From: Ectobius pallidus
Lineage: Eukaryota; Arthropoda; Insecta; Blattodea; Ectobiidae
Assembly (NCBI GenBank): GCA_964059195.1
Contig: CAXKWD010000002.1
Span: forward strand, 153,901,042 to 153,965,041
DNA length: 64,000 nt
Reading direction: 5' to 3'
Position numbers and translations under genes: made by a program. Each line of letters starts with the position of its first letter. The first letter of the stretch is position 1. This document shows, piece by piece, positions 1 through 11,537 of this stretch. The notes beneath the pieces are model-generated. The model was given only the letters and a program-made list of their open reading frames with translations, had not been told where the DNA came from and ran no database searches.

Positions 1-594
1 ACGCTCTTTTGAGCAATGGCCTTGGTGAGATATTATTATAAATACATATTATAGTTATAATTAGTTAATACTTGCTAAACTCATTATAAAGTAATTCAAT
101 TTTTTTTTATTCTCCATGCTACAACTGTAGGTTGACAAAGAGTACCACAAATAAATGAATCCATAAGGCAATCCAGAGGGGGCATTTGCCCCCCCCCCCT
201 TGCCGACGCCCATGGAATGCTATTGCTCAAATTGTAGAAACATACTTGATCAAGTAAGGAATGACTTTATTGCATTCTAATTTCTGTAGAGTTATTGGAG
301 GGGCATATATCTTAAATCTTTAATCATGTCGAACAAAACTTACTGAGTCGTTCTATGTAACTGCAAAGTTTTGTAACAATAAGTTAATTAGTTTATGTAC
401 AGTAAAAACACAAAACCACTACAATAATTTACATTCACCTTGTATGTTTTCAACTCTTTTGGACTTGGCTGTTACATTTTATTTATTTTTATCAGAGTTT
501 AAATACCATTCATTTTTATTCTCAAATCCAAGCATTCACTTTCCAGATTGGGAAAATCCACCCAGATTGGTTGACTATCAAACAAAATCATAGT
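1..594. other. Non-coding flank, no gene seen
   Basis: AT-rich sequence with no convincing reading frame or paired splice sites. A G-run and a C-run face each other around 175-205, beside a GC-rich motif of the kind often seen at hAT-type transposon ends, but no partner end is visible. It is probably intron or intergenic DNA into which the LINE starting at 606 inserted. Confidence 0.5.
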
Positions 595-798
595 AAGTAA
601 AACTAGGAGTCTGGCGCGAGCAGCGATAGAGAGCAGTTGTGTTTACGCGGAGCTCCGTGAGGCGGAAAGGACTGGTGAAGATGGGTGGACTTAGAAACGT
701 ACAGGGCGAGAATAGGAAGCTACACGGGCTGGAACAAAAAAAGTATAAAGGGAGGAAAAGGAGATATCTCAAAAGAACAGCTGTAAACAGCGGTAATA

Positions 799-1766
799 TT
801 GGCCGTGCTGTTAATTATCGGAGGCATCGAGCTGAACTCAGGAAAGTCCATGCTAAATAACATCGCAGCGGACATCGCAGAATTAAAGAACATGGAAAAG
901 AATGTGGAGTTGAAAATCGACAGTAAATTCGAGGAGGTAGGGACTATACTACGAAACTGGAAGAAAGAAATAAAGGACGAAATAGCTGAATGTAAGAAGA
1001 GGTTCGAGACGACAGAAATAAGAGCAGAAGCAGAAAGAAGAAAAACGAACTTAATTTTGTTCAGAGTAAAAGAGATCAAAGAAATGCGGCTAACAGAGAT
1101 AGTAGAGAAGTTATTTGAAGACGACCTAGGGTTGAAACTAGACGGCTGGGAGATAATAGACTGTTACAGATTGGGAAGGCAAGGCAATAAAACGAGGCCG
1201 ATACTGATCAAAGTAGCCACGATGAAGTTCAAATGGCAGTAATGCGAAAAAATTTAAAAGGGACACAGATCTTTGTAGAACAGGACTATGGACCAGAGGA
1301 GAGACAATTTAGAAAATTATTGTTCACAGAAATGAAATTAGCACGAGAGGAAGGCAGGAAAGCATTCGTAAAAGGACTCGAATTATGGGTTGATGGAAGA
1401 AAGGAAATCTGGAGTCATCAAAATCGCAAAGCAATCAATGACTGGAGTGGAAAAGAAGAGAAAATTACGGCGCGTGTAGAAAAGGTGCAACGTACCGACA
1501 AAGCCTTAACAACAACGAGCGGAGGGGAATTGGAAGGAGGAGAGGTACAACCTAGGAGCGGCACTACGTCACGGATGACGACACAATATGACAGACAGGA
1601 CAATAAACGCGCAACTGAGTCACCAGGAAAAACAGCTGAGCAAAATATGCATGAGGTCGATGAGATGCAAGCGAGTGGGGATGATGCAGCGGGGGCAGGA
1701 GAAAGAATTACCAGATATCGCGCGAAATTAGAAAAGTTCAAAGACGCAAATTATAGTTCACAATAG
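799..1766 (+). pseudogene. LINE ORF1 protein, coiled coil plus RRM-like (frameshifted)
   Basis: L1-type ORF1 proteins bind element RNA as coiled-coil trimers and act as nucleic-acid chaperones. Here a charged, heptad-rich coiled coil (about residues 20-85) is followed by an RRM-like region with the segment GWEIIDCYRLGR and then a basic C-terminal domain. A close relative of the same organisation lies at 22023-22877. The reading frame breaks near 1236, where the first frame stops after KFKWQ and the downstream frame takes over, so one indel separates the two parts. The frame 639-860 upstream may encode an N-terminal piece in another frame; I chose ATG 799 because the conserved part follows it. 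Just after the start, LLIIGGIELNSGK resembles a decayed 2A-like peptide. Confidence 0.75.
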
Positions 1767-4700
1767 CAGAAGGAATGTAAGATTGTATTTTGGAATGTAG
1801 AAGGCTTAAAATCAAAGATTTCTAGTGGAGAAGTGTACGGGGTACTGAAATTAGGTGATATAATAGCAGTGGTCGAGACCTGGTGCGTGGAAGGTGAAAG
1901 TGTACAGCTGAAAGACTACCATTACATAGGAAAACATGGAACGCGAAAGGGCAATAGAGGGAGAGCTTCAGGAGGTATTGGTGTTTTTATTAGAAATAGT
2001 AGCAACATTAACATATGTGAAGAGAAGCCAGAAGAGGCCAAAGGAGTGTTATGGGTAAAGATAAGAAAGGTGGAAAATACAGAGGTGTGCATAGGTCTAG
2101 GGATAATATATAACCCTCCTGAAACGTCGGAATTTTATAATGTAAATTTATTTAAAGCACTAAGAGAAGGAATCAATAATTTAAAGCAGAGGTATCCAAG
2201 CATGCAGTTTATTATTGTTGGGGACTTTAACGCGAGGATAGGAACAGAACAAATAAGAACTGTGACAGTAGAAAATGACTGTGATTGGGAGAAAGAGGAA
2301 TTGACAAGGAACAGTAGAGATAAGGTAGTTAGTAGGGAGGGTATTAAGTTGATTGAATTCTGCGAGGAAAATAATTTAACAGTGTGTAACTGAAGCAGGG
2401 GAAGTGATAAACAGGGTGAATTTACATTCGCAAATGCTAATGGACAAAGTGTGATTGATTATGCTATGTGTAGTGAAGGAATCAACGAGAGACTTGCAGA
2501 CTTTAAGGTATTAAATGAGGTAGTGGACAGTTGTCATTTTCCGTTAATGTTAAAAGTGAACATAGGAAGGAAAGAAGCAACAGAAAGTAATTCAATGGGA
2601 AGAAAAACTATAAGATGTTTTAAATGGAAAGAGGAGGGAAGGGACAAATTTTGGCACAATATAAATACAGAGGAGAGTGAAATAGTAAGGGTGGGGGTCA
2701 TAGAGGCTATATGTTCAGGGGATATACAGCTGGCATCAGAAAGATTAGAATTAATGTTAAGAAGAGCAGGGGTTACAATGGAGGTGAAAAATAAGGGGAA
2801 TTTAAAGAGGGTGGGTTGGTTTGATGAGGAATGTAAGAGAGTAAAAAAAACAAGTATTTAGGGAATTGACATGATGGAGAAGAACAAAATCGAACGAGGA
2901 TAGACAAACCTTCGTGCTGTGTAAGTGGGGTTATAAATGTCTGTTGGAAGGAAAAAAGAAAGAATGGCAAATGAAGGTGTGCGAACAGGTCAAGGAAGCA
3001 GTGAAATCTAAGGATACTAAGCAGATATGGGGGATTGCAAAGAATCTTTGCAGGAATAAAGGAACAGTGAATTTGATAACACCTAGAGAATGGAAAACTA
3101 GTAGGGGCAGGAGGCAGGTGGAGTAGAGAGAGCCAGCTAAGTGTGGCAGCTAGAAAGATTGACTGTCTAGATAAGGAAATTTCAAATAAGGAGGTAGAAT
3201 TTCAATTCAAAACTTTGAAAGGGAACAAGGCTACGGGTGTAGATGGCATACCGGGAGAATTTTGGAAGATGTTAGCTTGTACGGATAGGGGTGTGGGTAT
3301 AATAACTGATTTACTGAACAAAGTGAAGGAAAAGAAAATAATGCCAGAAAATTGGAAGACTAGTATGATAGTTCCATTATACAAGGGAAAAGGAGATGTA
3401 CAAAAGTCAGAGAATTACAGAGGTATTAGTTTGCTATCCATATTAAGCAAAACATACACAGGTGTAATGGCGCAAAGGCTGCAGATGTGGACTGAAGCAG
3501 AGGGTAAATTGTCTGAGTTTCAAGCAGGATTCAGGAAAGGAAGAAGGTCAATCAACAATATAATGATTTTGCAAACTATTGTAAGTAAATATTTGAGTAT
3601 AAAAAGAGGAAGAGTATACATGTTTTTTGCAGATTTTGAAAAGGCTTTTGATTTAATTAATAGGGAGGCACTGGTTTATAAATTAAGAGCTAAAGGTGTG
3701 AGCGAAGAATTTATTTCTGGGATTAAAAAGTTATATGAAGGAATAAAAATGTGTGTAAGATGTGAAAGAAATGTAATTTCGGAATCGATCGATCAACAAT
3801 TGGGTTTACGGCAGGGATGCAAATTAAGTCCAATATTGTTTAATTTATTTATAGATGATATTTTGGAAAGAGTAGAAGAATGTAATCCACATTGCCCAGT
3901 AATCGGAAAAAGACAAATTTCTGGTCTCCTATATGCAGATGATTTGGTAGTTGGAGCAGTAACTATAATAGGGCTACAACGGGCAATCAATGAAATTAGC
4001 AAATTTTGTTCAGAATGGGGTTTAAGAATAAACATTAAAAAATCCAAGGTAATGGTTTTCAAAAAAGGCTGTAAGCTGAGGAAGCAGGAGAAGTGGTATA
4101 TGAATGGTGAACCTCTGGATGTAGTGAAGGAATTTGACTATTTGGGGATGAGAATGTCTGCAAATGGAGGGTGGGAGGCACATGAGAAAAAAATGGTAGT
4201 AGTAGGTAAAGCAGCTATGAGAGTGGTTAGAATATGTATGTATAAATTCTAAATATTTCAGTTATATGGTTAGAGAGAATATATGAGGCGGTGGTGGAAG
4301 CAAAAATGTTATATGGGGTTGAAATATGGGGGGCATCAAAGGGGTGGTTGAAAGTTGACCTTGCACATAGGATGTTTTGTAGAGAAGTGCTAGGGGATCA
4401 CCAATGGCAGTGGCATTAGCAGAGCTAGGAAGGGTAGGAAGGAAAGGAATAATAGTAGAAAGAATTTTGAAATACTGGTATCGCAATATAAATATGGATG
4501 AGGAAAACGCATTGAAAGAATGTATGAAGTATTTAAATGAAGGTAGGAGGCATGATAATTGGGTGGAAAAAATTAAAAGGATACTGGAAGAAGTTGGAAG
4601 GGGGGATATTTGGCAAAGAGGAGAAGGTAATAAGATAGGATTTTGGAGGGAACTAAGAAAAAGAGTAGATGACATGGAAAGACAAGAGATTTGGGCAAGC

Positions 4701-5084
4701 TTTGTAAACAAAAGTTCCTTAAGATTATACAGAGTAATTAAAACAGAGTGGGGAAGGGAGAAATATGTCGATTGTTGTGATAAGCAAGGAAGAGAGGGAT
4801 ATGCATGGATGAGAACAGGGGTGATATATCTGAAAGGGTTAAGGAAGGACAGAGAGGAAGGTTGTGTACTATGTAATAAAGAGGAAGGAATATCACACTA
4901 CTTAACGGAATGTGAAGGGGTAAGACGGTGGAGGGAAGAAATCTGGGAGACAAAGTGGGATAAACTTCATAATAAGATAATAACCATCAAGATGTTGAAA
5001 TTCAGAGGAGAAGAAAAGACAAAGAAAATTGGGGAGTATTTAGGAAAAATTAGAGAGAAGTGGATGAGAAAAATTAGGAAATAG
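1767..5084 (+). pseudogene. LINE ORF2: AP endonuclease and reverse transcriptase (broken)
   Basis: ORF2 nicks target DNA and copies element RNA into it. The endonuclease starts near 1780 (FWNVEGLKS) and contains VVETWC, GDFNARIG and, near 2540, the terminal SCHFPLML segment. The reverse transcriptase (3143-4252) shows GVDGIPGEFWK, NYRGISLLS, FADFEKAFD, GLRQGCKLSP and the catalytic LLYADDLVV. The C-terminal region at 4404-5084 has a knuckle with ligands C-x2-C-x8-H-x4-C (CVLCNKEEGISHYLTEC). Breaks: an in-frame TGA at 2391-2393 with clear homology continuing in the same frame after it, and frame changes near 2850 (in an A-run), 3115 and 4250-4400. RNase H is absent. Confidence 0.85.
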
Positions 5085-5293
5085 ATCAAGAGTAAAATAA
5101 TCAAGAAAGGTGTGGTAAGTTAACCAGAATCCCCATTCATACACTAAACCCAGGGGGTATAGTATGAAGGGATTCTTAATGGGTAGCGCTAGACTTATAG
5201 ATAAGAGATGTTTAAAGTGGATGTAGATAACTATGTATGTAAAAGCATGTGTTAATAAATTCTATTCTATTCTACTTAAAAAAAGTAAAACTA

Positions 5294-5489
5294 ACAAACC
5301 CTTGCAAAACAGGAAAAACTTACCTGTAGAACTTTCTTCAGTGAGGTCAGTTAAGATTCATTCTAAATGGATTTTCACTTTTAAGGGGAGAGAGTCTTTT
5401 AGGTTAGTACCACCTGAAATCCAAGTGGTTGAATACCTCTAACTTAATCCATTAAAATAATATTATGAAATAAACCAGAATGAACTTAC
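5294..5489 (-). other. Probable intron 3' of the MIS12-like exon
   Basis: On the minus strand this follows the donor GTAAGT at 5489-5484. A second donor-like sequence (rc of ACTTACCTG, around 5320) is present, but every frame before it contains stops and no acceptor fits, so I annotate no second exon. Confidence 0.4.
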
Positions 5490-5627
5490 TCTCCTTGTTC
5501 TTGATTTAAGTTTCTCTATTTCTTGGTCAAGCTTCTCTTCGTCTTCCTTTGTATATTGGGTTCTCTGCTGGGAATCCTCTGGAAGCAGCACATTGTCTGG
5601 TATACCAAAGAATTCATCCACAGCTGA
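5490..5627 (-). CDS. MIS12: MIS12-like kinetochore protein, internal exon
   Basis: MIS12 is a coiled-coil subunit of the four-protein MIS12 complex, which links centromeric chromatin to the NDC80 microtubule-binding complex at kinetochores. The minus strand has a pyrimidine-rich acceptor ending TTTTTAG, a 138-bp open segment (46 codons, phase 0 at both ends) and the donor GTAAGT. The translation contains FGIPDNVLLPED, then Y-T-K-E-D and EIEKLK, matching the conserved animal MIS12 signature (I-P-x-N-x-LLPED, then Y-x-x-ED, then L-x-x-EIE-x-L) at the start of its coiled coil. Other exons are not in view: the preceding exon would lie at higher coordinates, and the next may lie left of the LINE at 606-5282. 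The assignment rests on this motif alone. Confidence 0.7.
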
Positions 5628-6034
5628 CTAAAAATCATTAGAAAAATGTCACTGGGTGTTCCAGTTCAGGCAGCCAGATCTGACATTCTGTTACTCTGTC
5701 AGATGTAAGATGACTGATAAATAAATAAAACATAAGTTAGATCTGTCTACCATATTTTTAAAGTGTTAACTCTTTCATTAAACATTGTATATATTTTTGT
5801 AAGTGTTAACTCTATCAATAAACAATGTACATATTTTATAGGTTACTGGTCATCTATTAACAGGCTATTCTATTAATACAGTTCCATGTACTGGATACCC
5901 TTATTTCCTTTATTTTTGGCCCTTATTTTTATTTCACTCATTCTGTATGTGTAGCAGGCTTGACTGATAATTTCTCATTCTATTTTGGATTTAGTTGCCG
6001 AACTTTGACTTTGATGTTAATGTTTGCTGAGTTG
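5628..6034 (-). other. Intron upstream of the MIS12-like exon
   Basis: AT-rich, with two near-copies of a 30-bp motif (TGTTAACTCT.TCA.TAAACA) at about 5764 and 5804. No coding signal is seen before the jockey-type LINE begins. Confidence 0.4.
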
Positions 6035-6337
6035 ATAAATTTACTGAAATAGTTGAAAAATTAAACCCCAATGGAAAGGATTTCTGGCCATTCATGAAAA
6101 GTGTTATGGGCAAATCTACAAAACAAAATCATGGGCTACTAAAATTATAAATGGAAATAAAGTTTATGACCCTCAAAGAAAAGCAGAAATTTTGGCTCTG
6201 TCTTTTCAAGAAAGGTTCAGACCATAATTCCAACCATCAGATCCTTCATTCACAGAAGAAACTGAAAGAAAAGTACAGTCTCTTATGAAAACACAGAACA
6301 CCAAAGCTATACCTCTGGTTCATCCAAAGGAAGTCAG

Positions 6338-7924
6338 CAGGGGTGCCCATGGGGGGAAGGGGCAACATTTTAGCGTTTTATGAATTTTCGGGGGGGGGGG
6401 GGGGTTGAAATTTTTTGCAAAATTAGCGATTTATGTGTTAAAAATAAAAACGGTCAAGTTTTATAACTTCAAAAGGTCTCTTCTAATTTTTTAGAAGTGA
6501 ATAGTCAATAAATTAGTGAAACGTATTTGCTTGTAAACAACTGCCGAGCCAACGAAATCGATCACTCTGTGCCGATAGCAGCGATTGCGAATTAACCATT
6601 GTTGGCCCGTCACAGCTCCCACCTCTCTCACACGCAGGTAGAATTGGAGTATTAGTTCTTACTGGGTTATTACAGTCTTTGTACAATGCCGCCTGCAAGA
6701 ATAATAATTATTCTCGGAAGTGATTTTACTGCACTCAAAAGCACGTGCTACCTTATAAGAAGGGGAGGGAAGGTGCGGAAAAATCTGTCTATAACCAATG
6801 CTGCTACTAGTTTCAGTCCATCTTGGCATCTCGAAAATGCAGAAAAAACAACAGCAATTTAAATATAAGTGTTTAGAATTTTATTGTTGTGCAGTGCCAT
6901 TATTAGGCATGATAAATGGCAAGATCACTGCAGAAAGAAACATCTGTATAAACAGAAACATAATTTAGATATAAAATACAAGATTACTGAAAGTAAAAGC
7001 AGTGACGAAGATAAATGGACATTGTATATTGATGTAAATCCCAAGCAGAATCTTCAAGATAAAGATGAATTTCGACAGCCATGGACGCCCATACCTGGGG
7101 GAAGGGGGGGCCGCGGGGCCCCTTAGCTCTCAGGGAAAGAAAAAAAATGTATATTAATAATTATAGTCAGGTGTTTTTCTTTTAAGACAATTATTTGAAA
7201 GTCAGTTGAGACATAAAAAGTTTGCAGAAGTTTTACCAAATCGACAACATGGAAGCAGAATCCACAGTGGATTTAGGAGAGGGGGGTCCGGGGGGTTTGA
7301 ACCCCCAAAAGTCAAAACCTAAAATTCTATATTTGTATTTTTTTAAAATATTTATTTAATTAAACAAGAAATGTTGGTGTGTCAAATATGATATAGCAGT
7401 TATTTTGTTTTCATAACATAATGAGTTGGCCTATTATGTCCACTGTTCCATGTGTTATTTAACTTTTCTTATAAATAGTAATAAGTATTATAACTTAGGT
7501 AACAATTTCTTGTTTAAGTTGCCATGTCTTAGAGTATAGTAAACAAATTTGCTAACTAGTTTTTCAGTGCTAAAATAGCGTAAAATGTGATTTTCATTAG
7601 TTCAATATTTAAAAATTTCCCGGGGTGGACACCCGACTTAGGTAACAATTTCTTGTTTACATTGGCATGTCTTAGAGTATGGTAAACAAATTTCCTAACT
7701 AGTTTTTCTGCGCTAAAATAGCGTAAAATGTGATTTCCATTAGTTGAATGTTTAAAAATTTTCTGGGGATGGAGCCCAAGAAGTTAAAGTGACAAAAAAT
7801 AAATAAATTAAAAAAATTGCCCCCTGCCTTGTTGACAGCCAATCAGGTTGGGTGGGGGGAGCAATGAAGTTTTTTTTGGGGGTGGGGGGGCGAGTCATGA
7901 AGTTTAGGGGGGGTGGGCACCCCT
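6338..7924. mobile_element. Non-autonomous hAT element with CAGGGGTGCCCA ends
   Basis: Left end CAGGGGTGCCCA at 6338 and the complementary end TGGGCACCCCT at 7914-7924 are flanked by GAAGTCAG at 6330-6337 and 7925-7932, an 8-bp duplication as hAT elements make. The insertion interrupts the jockey-type reverse transcriptase, whose frame continues on both sides. Inside, a short segment around 6885-7060 (HDKWQDHC..KH context) looks like the N-terminal zinc finger of a hAT transposase; no catalytic core remains. GC-rich inverted-looking motifs near 7080-7130 and 7265-7300 may mark further small insertions. Confidence 0.75.
7494..7779. repeat. Two-copy 143-bp tandem duplication
   Basis: The segment starting CTTAGGTAACAATTTCTTG at 7494 recurs at 7637 with a few substitutions. 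Both copies end in a GGGGTGGA/GGGGATGGA motif. It lies inside the non-autonomous hAT and has no coding capacity. Confidence 0.85.
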
Positions 7925-9516
7925 GAAGTCAGAACTGTAATTCAGAATCTACCACACAATAAAACACCCAGACCAGACAAGATAATAGTGATGGCACTTA
8001 AAAGGCTACCAGAAAAAGAGATTAAACATCTAACAAAAATATACAATGCCTGTCTCATCAATACATATTTTCCCCTAGCACGGAAAAATGCAAATATCAT
8101 TGCAGTAGTGAAAACAGGAAAAAACCCTATTCTTCCATCCAGTTACAGACCAATAAGTCTTGTAAACTTCTTAGGAAAAGTATTAGAGCGTCTTTTTTTT
8201 ATATACAACTAAATCCAATATTACAAACCCCAGAGAGAGTACAACACAAACAATTTGGATTCAAAACACAGCACAGTACTAAAGAGGGACAGACTCGTCT
8301 CATATATTCAAACATGATTTAAGTACAAAGAACACACAGTGGCTACATTCCTAGACATAGCACAAGCTTTCAATACAGTATGGTACAATGGCCTTATCTA
8401 ATAACTCTTCAAGCTACAAATACCACATGCTTTTATCAGATTCATATACAATTAAGAACGTTTCAAGTAAAACATGCCACATATTTCTCTGACCCACTCA
8501 ATATCCAAGCAGGGGTACCACAAGGAGGTGTCTTATCTCCAGTTTTGTATTCTTTGTATGTTCATGATATATCGTCTTATCCAGAATGCATCTTAGCACT
8601 GTATGCAGACGACACAGTCATTTATACTAAAAACAGTTACATCCAATCTGCCCTTGTGGACATGCAAAGACACTTAACTTATTAACTCAATGGATAACAA
8701 AATGGAGATTCAAAATAAATGGAAATAAACCTCAAATGGTCGTACCAGGTATTCACAAAAAGATTTTTTCGCATAACTGAAACTCTAAGAATAAAAAATC
8801 AAGAATTCTCTTTCAGTGCACCAGCAAATATATATTGGCATTTATCTAGATAAAAGACATTCAGACAACATATATTTCCTACTAGAGAGAAAGGTTTCTG
8901 ATGGTACATGGCACTCTATCCTGTGTTAAAAAGCCACTTCCCACTGAAGATAAAATTGCTGTTATATACTTCCTTGATTCAATCCTGTATGATATACCCT
9001 GTGAAATATGGGGAACAGCTCACATACGCCATCGGAAAATGGAATACAACATGCTGTGTGCAGGATGATAACAGGAGCAGACTATTTTATTCACAATGTT
9101 CAGCTGTATGAAGACTTGGGAATAATGAAGTTTAATGATTATGTTCAATTGTTTCAAAACAAATTTAAAAATTCATTGAACTTTCATACAAATCCACTGT
9201 TACGGGAATTCATCAAAGAGGAGCAACAAGTATATACCTCATTCTTCACTTTTAGTGATGACTTCACGAATTAACAAGTTATGATATTTACTATTTGCCT
9301 TGTTTTGTGAGTGTATTTGTGTATGACATGTGTGTGTGTGTGTGTTTTTTGTATGTAGCGTCGCTTTGCCCTGAATTTTTTGTTTTGTAATTTCCAGTGG
9401 TCACTGTTTTCTGTTGCTGTGCTGAGCTGTTCCCGAGCATGAGCTTTTGCTCATTCGTGCATCAGTTATGAATGTATGTTTTATGTTTTACGAATGGTAA
9501 AATAAATAAATAAATG

Positions 9517-9770
9517 TATTTAAATTATGGTTTTATATAAGGCAAGGGTCCAATTAGAGGTTTGGTACATATAAATGAAATCATTAAATAAAAAGGACAT
9601 ACCAGCAAGCTACACCTACATTTTCTGGTTCTCCGGGCCGGATGGTACATGAATTTGACATTGTACAGCAATTAAAAGTGATATAAACAGTAAAGCTATT
9701 GAATCATTATTAAATACGGTCAACTTACAGCTCTACTTGCCTACATTTTATTTTCATGGATGGGGTAGGG
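9517..9770. other. Non-coding spacer
   Basis: AT-rich spacer between the jockey tail and the SINE. On the minus strand near 9640 there is a 25-codon ATG frame containing CTIRPGEPENVG, interrupted by a possible GT donor. I cannot support it as a real exon. Confidence 0.3.
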
Positions 9771-10080
9771 GGTACGCCATAGCGTAGTGGTTGAGGTGCT
9801 ACGCTACAAACCGGAAGGTCAGGAGTTCGATTCCCGATGGAGGCGGAGTTTCTCAATTGGCCTAATCCTTCTGGTGGCACTATGGCTCTGGGGTTGACTC
9901 AGCCTCTAACAGAAATGAGCACCTGGAGCAATCCTGGGGGTAAAGGCGGCCAATGTGTAAGGCTGACAACCTTACCACCTTCACGTGCAAGATGTCTAAA
10001 ATCTGGGAGCCTCAACCTCCTGGAACTCTCTGGACCTCCATGGTCTGTATAGGGAATACTTTACTTTTTTTTAGTTTCGG
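9771..10080 (+). mobile_element. tRNA-derived SINE
   Basis: The head carries a pol III A box TAGCGTAGTGG (9780-9790) and a B box GAGTTCGATTCC (9823-9834) about 33 bp apart, as in a tRNA gene, but the cloverleaf is degraded. A roughly 230-bp unrelated body with no reading frame of its own follows and runs into a T-rich end near 10070. It would be transcribed by RNA polymerase III and mobilised by a LINE. The short G-rich flanks look similar, but I cannot fix a target duplication, so the ends are approximate. Confidence 0.65.
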
Positions 10081-10105
10081 GGATGGTGTTCTGGTAGCTC
10101 AAATT

Positions 10106-11131
10106 CTAGGATTGTAAATTAATCAACAGATATGAACTACATTGTAAGCTATTTAATTCAACAAACTGAAAGAGAATAAAATACACACAAGCTAAAACAC
10201 ACACACAAGCTAAAACACAAAGTTTTGTGATTGGTCTTTTCAATAGTCCATTCTTAGTTTTAACTGTGACCACACGGACAAAATTTTCACTACCAGAATG
10301 TGTCTCTGTCACCATTCCCATCTCCCAAAGTAATGGAGGAAAATTACCAACCATCAAGTGCTGCTGTTGTAGCTGATTCAGATATTCTACTCACCATTTT
10401 CTTCAGAATAATTGAGTCATCTGCTGAATCAGTTCCCATCTAGACAAATACCTAGGATTTAGGTCTAATAAATGAGAATTGGGAACTGCAAGTAGTGAAA
10501 TCCCAATTAAGAAGTGTCCAGGAGTTAGGCCTAGTATGTCAAGGTTTTCTGAATCATTAGTAAAGGACATCAATGGACAAGAATTCAAACAGGCTTTTAC
10601 TTGACAAAGCACAGTGTATTATAATTCCTCATAAGTCAAGCATGCTAGGCCAACCGTCCTCCTTAGATTATATTTTATTGACTTTATACCTGCCTCCCAT
10701 AGACCTCCCATGTAGGGTGAACTAGGTGGTATAAAATGGTAATTGATGCTTCTTTGTAAACTGTAATCTTGAACATTTTCCTTGAATTTAACATCATTCA
10801 GAAGCACTTTCAATTCTCGATTCGCCCCAACAAAATTAGTTCCCTTATCACCATAAATATTTGAATACAATCCTCTCCTTGCAGTGAATCTCCTCAATGC
10901 ATCAATAAATGCTTGAGATGTTAAATCTGTAACTAACTCAATGTGTACAGCTTTAGTAAGTAAACAGACAAATAGTGCAATGTAACATTTTATCTTCGTT
11001 CTGCTTTTAATAGAACCTTGCTTCATCAGAATTGGCCCACCATAGTCAACTCCTGTGTTAGCAAATGGATGTGAAATTGTAACTCTAGATTCTGGCAACC
11101 ACCCATTAACTGCTTTGAGTTTAAAACATAC
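10106..11131 (-). pseudogene. BEL/Pao integrase core and C-terminal domain
   Basis: Integrase joins the cDNA ends to chromosomal DNA. The minus strand from 11131 carries the end of the zinc-binding region (a CxxC pair completed across the hAT site), then GVDYGGP, TKAVHIELV, GTNFVGA and SPYMGGLWEAGIKS, which hold the D-D-E catalytic carboxylates of Pao integrases. The block LGLTPGHFLIG (10403-10612) and the terminal domain VRVVTVKTKNG..KRPITKL (about 10195-10300) follow, typical of the C-terminal end of Pao polyproteins. In GTNFVGA the preceding residues read YGDKG where SDNG is usual, so a catalytic-site neighbour is altered. Small frame changes separate the blocks near 10615 and 10380. Confidence 0.85.
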
Positions 11132-11537
11132 CAGGGGCGTAGCTACTTAAGAAGCTACGGAAGCAGTGCTTCCCCAAGATTGTAGGCAAAAATTAAATTA
11201 ATGTTTATCGTGTAATAGTCTGTAAATGCAACACATTTAATTCGTAGATGAAGTACATTCTTTTCATCAGATCATGTGTTCCGTAAATGAGACAACATGA
11301 GATGCAGCAGTTTCATTGCACAGTTTGATGTGGCAGCCCAAGTTAGGAAGCTGCTTTTGAACAGCAGTCTTCTAGGCTATACGGAAATGCAAGCTTTGTA
11401 GTTTTCCCGCCACTAAAATTCGTAGATTTGGAAGCGGTTGCAGTTTGGTATTCCACCGCATTAGCGCTGAATGCAGTAGGGTAGGTCCGCATGTGGTGTT
11501 GTGGCAAGGTGTGGTGTGGGCGGTTCTGTTTATCATC

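Larger units (their letters stand above)
606..5282 (+). mobile_element. Nearly full-length APE-type LINE with L1-like ORF1 (inactivated)
   Basis: Flanked by an 11-bp direct repeat AAGTAAAACTA at 595-605 and 5283-5293, the target-site duplication of target-primed insertion. It begins with a GC-richer 5' UTR at 606, carries ORF1 then ORF2 (endonuclease, reverse transcriptase, C-terminal zinc knuckle, no RNase H) and ends in a short tail of repeated TTCTA. The presence of a 5' UTR suggests little or no 5' truncation. ORF1 has one frameshift and ORF2 several breaks, so this copy cannot be autonomous. I cannot place the clade firmly; the L1-type ORF1 with a pentanucleotide tail suggests one of the insect LINE clades outside jockey and R1. 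Confidence 0.9.
6056..9274 (+). pseudogene. Jockey-type reverse transcriptase fragment (multiply broken)
   Basis: The pieces on either side of the hAT insertion form one domain order: a linker with ILALSFQERF at about 6200, then KTPRPDKI, IAVVKTGKNP and SSYRPISLVNFLGKVLERLF (7913-8212), GVPQGGVLSPVLYSLY and ALYADDTVIY (8510-8630), and a C-terminal region at 9008-9274. Frameshifts or stops occur near 6225, 8210, 8350, 8685 and 8900-9010, so this is an old relic. The YADD catalytic motif survives. An ATG-to-stop reading of 7913-8212 is only a remnant between breaks. Confidence 0.8.
6035..9516 (+). mobile_element. 5'-truncated jockey-type LINE, split by a hAT element
   Basis: Coding similarity starts near 6056 (KLNPNGKDFWPFMKS), in the linker before the reverse transcriptase, so the endonuclease is missing. 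It resumes after the 6338-7924 insertion and runs to about 9274, followed by a GT-rich 3' UTR and a tail of repeated AAATA ending near 9516. This is the usual structure of a 5'-truncated jockey-clade copy. No target-site duplication was identified. Confidence 0.8.

Noticed and set aside
5320..5420. Possible second MIS12-like exon on the minus strand ending at a GTAAG donor
   Set aside because: All three frames have stops before the donor and no acceptor gives an open phase-compatible exon.
9771..9845. Functional tRNA gene
   Set aside because: A and B boxes are present, but acceptor and other stems do not pair; a long SINE body follows.
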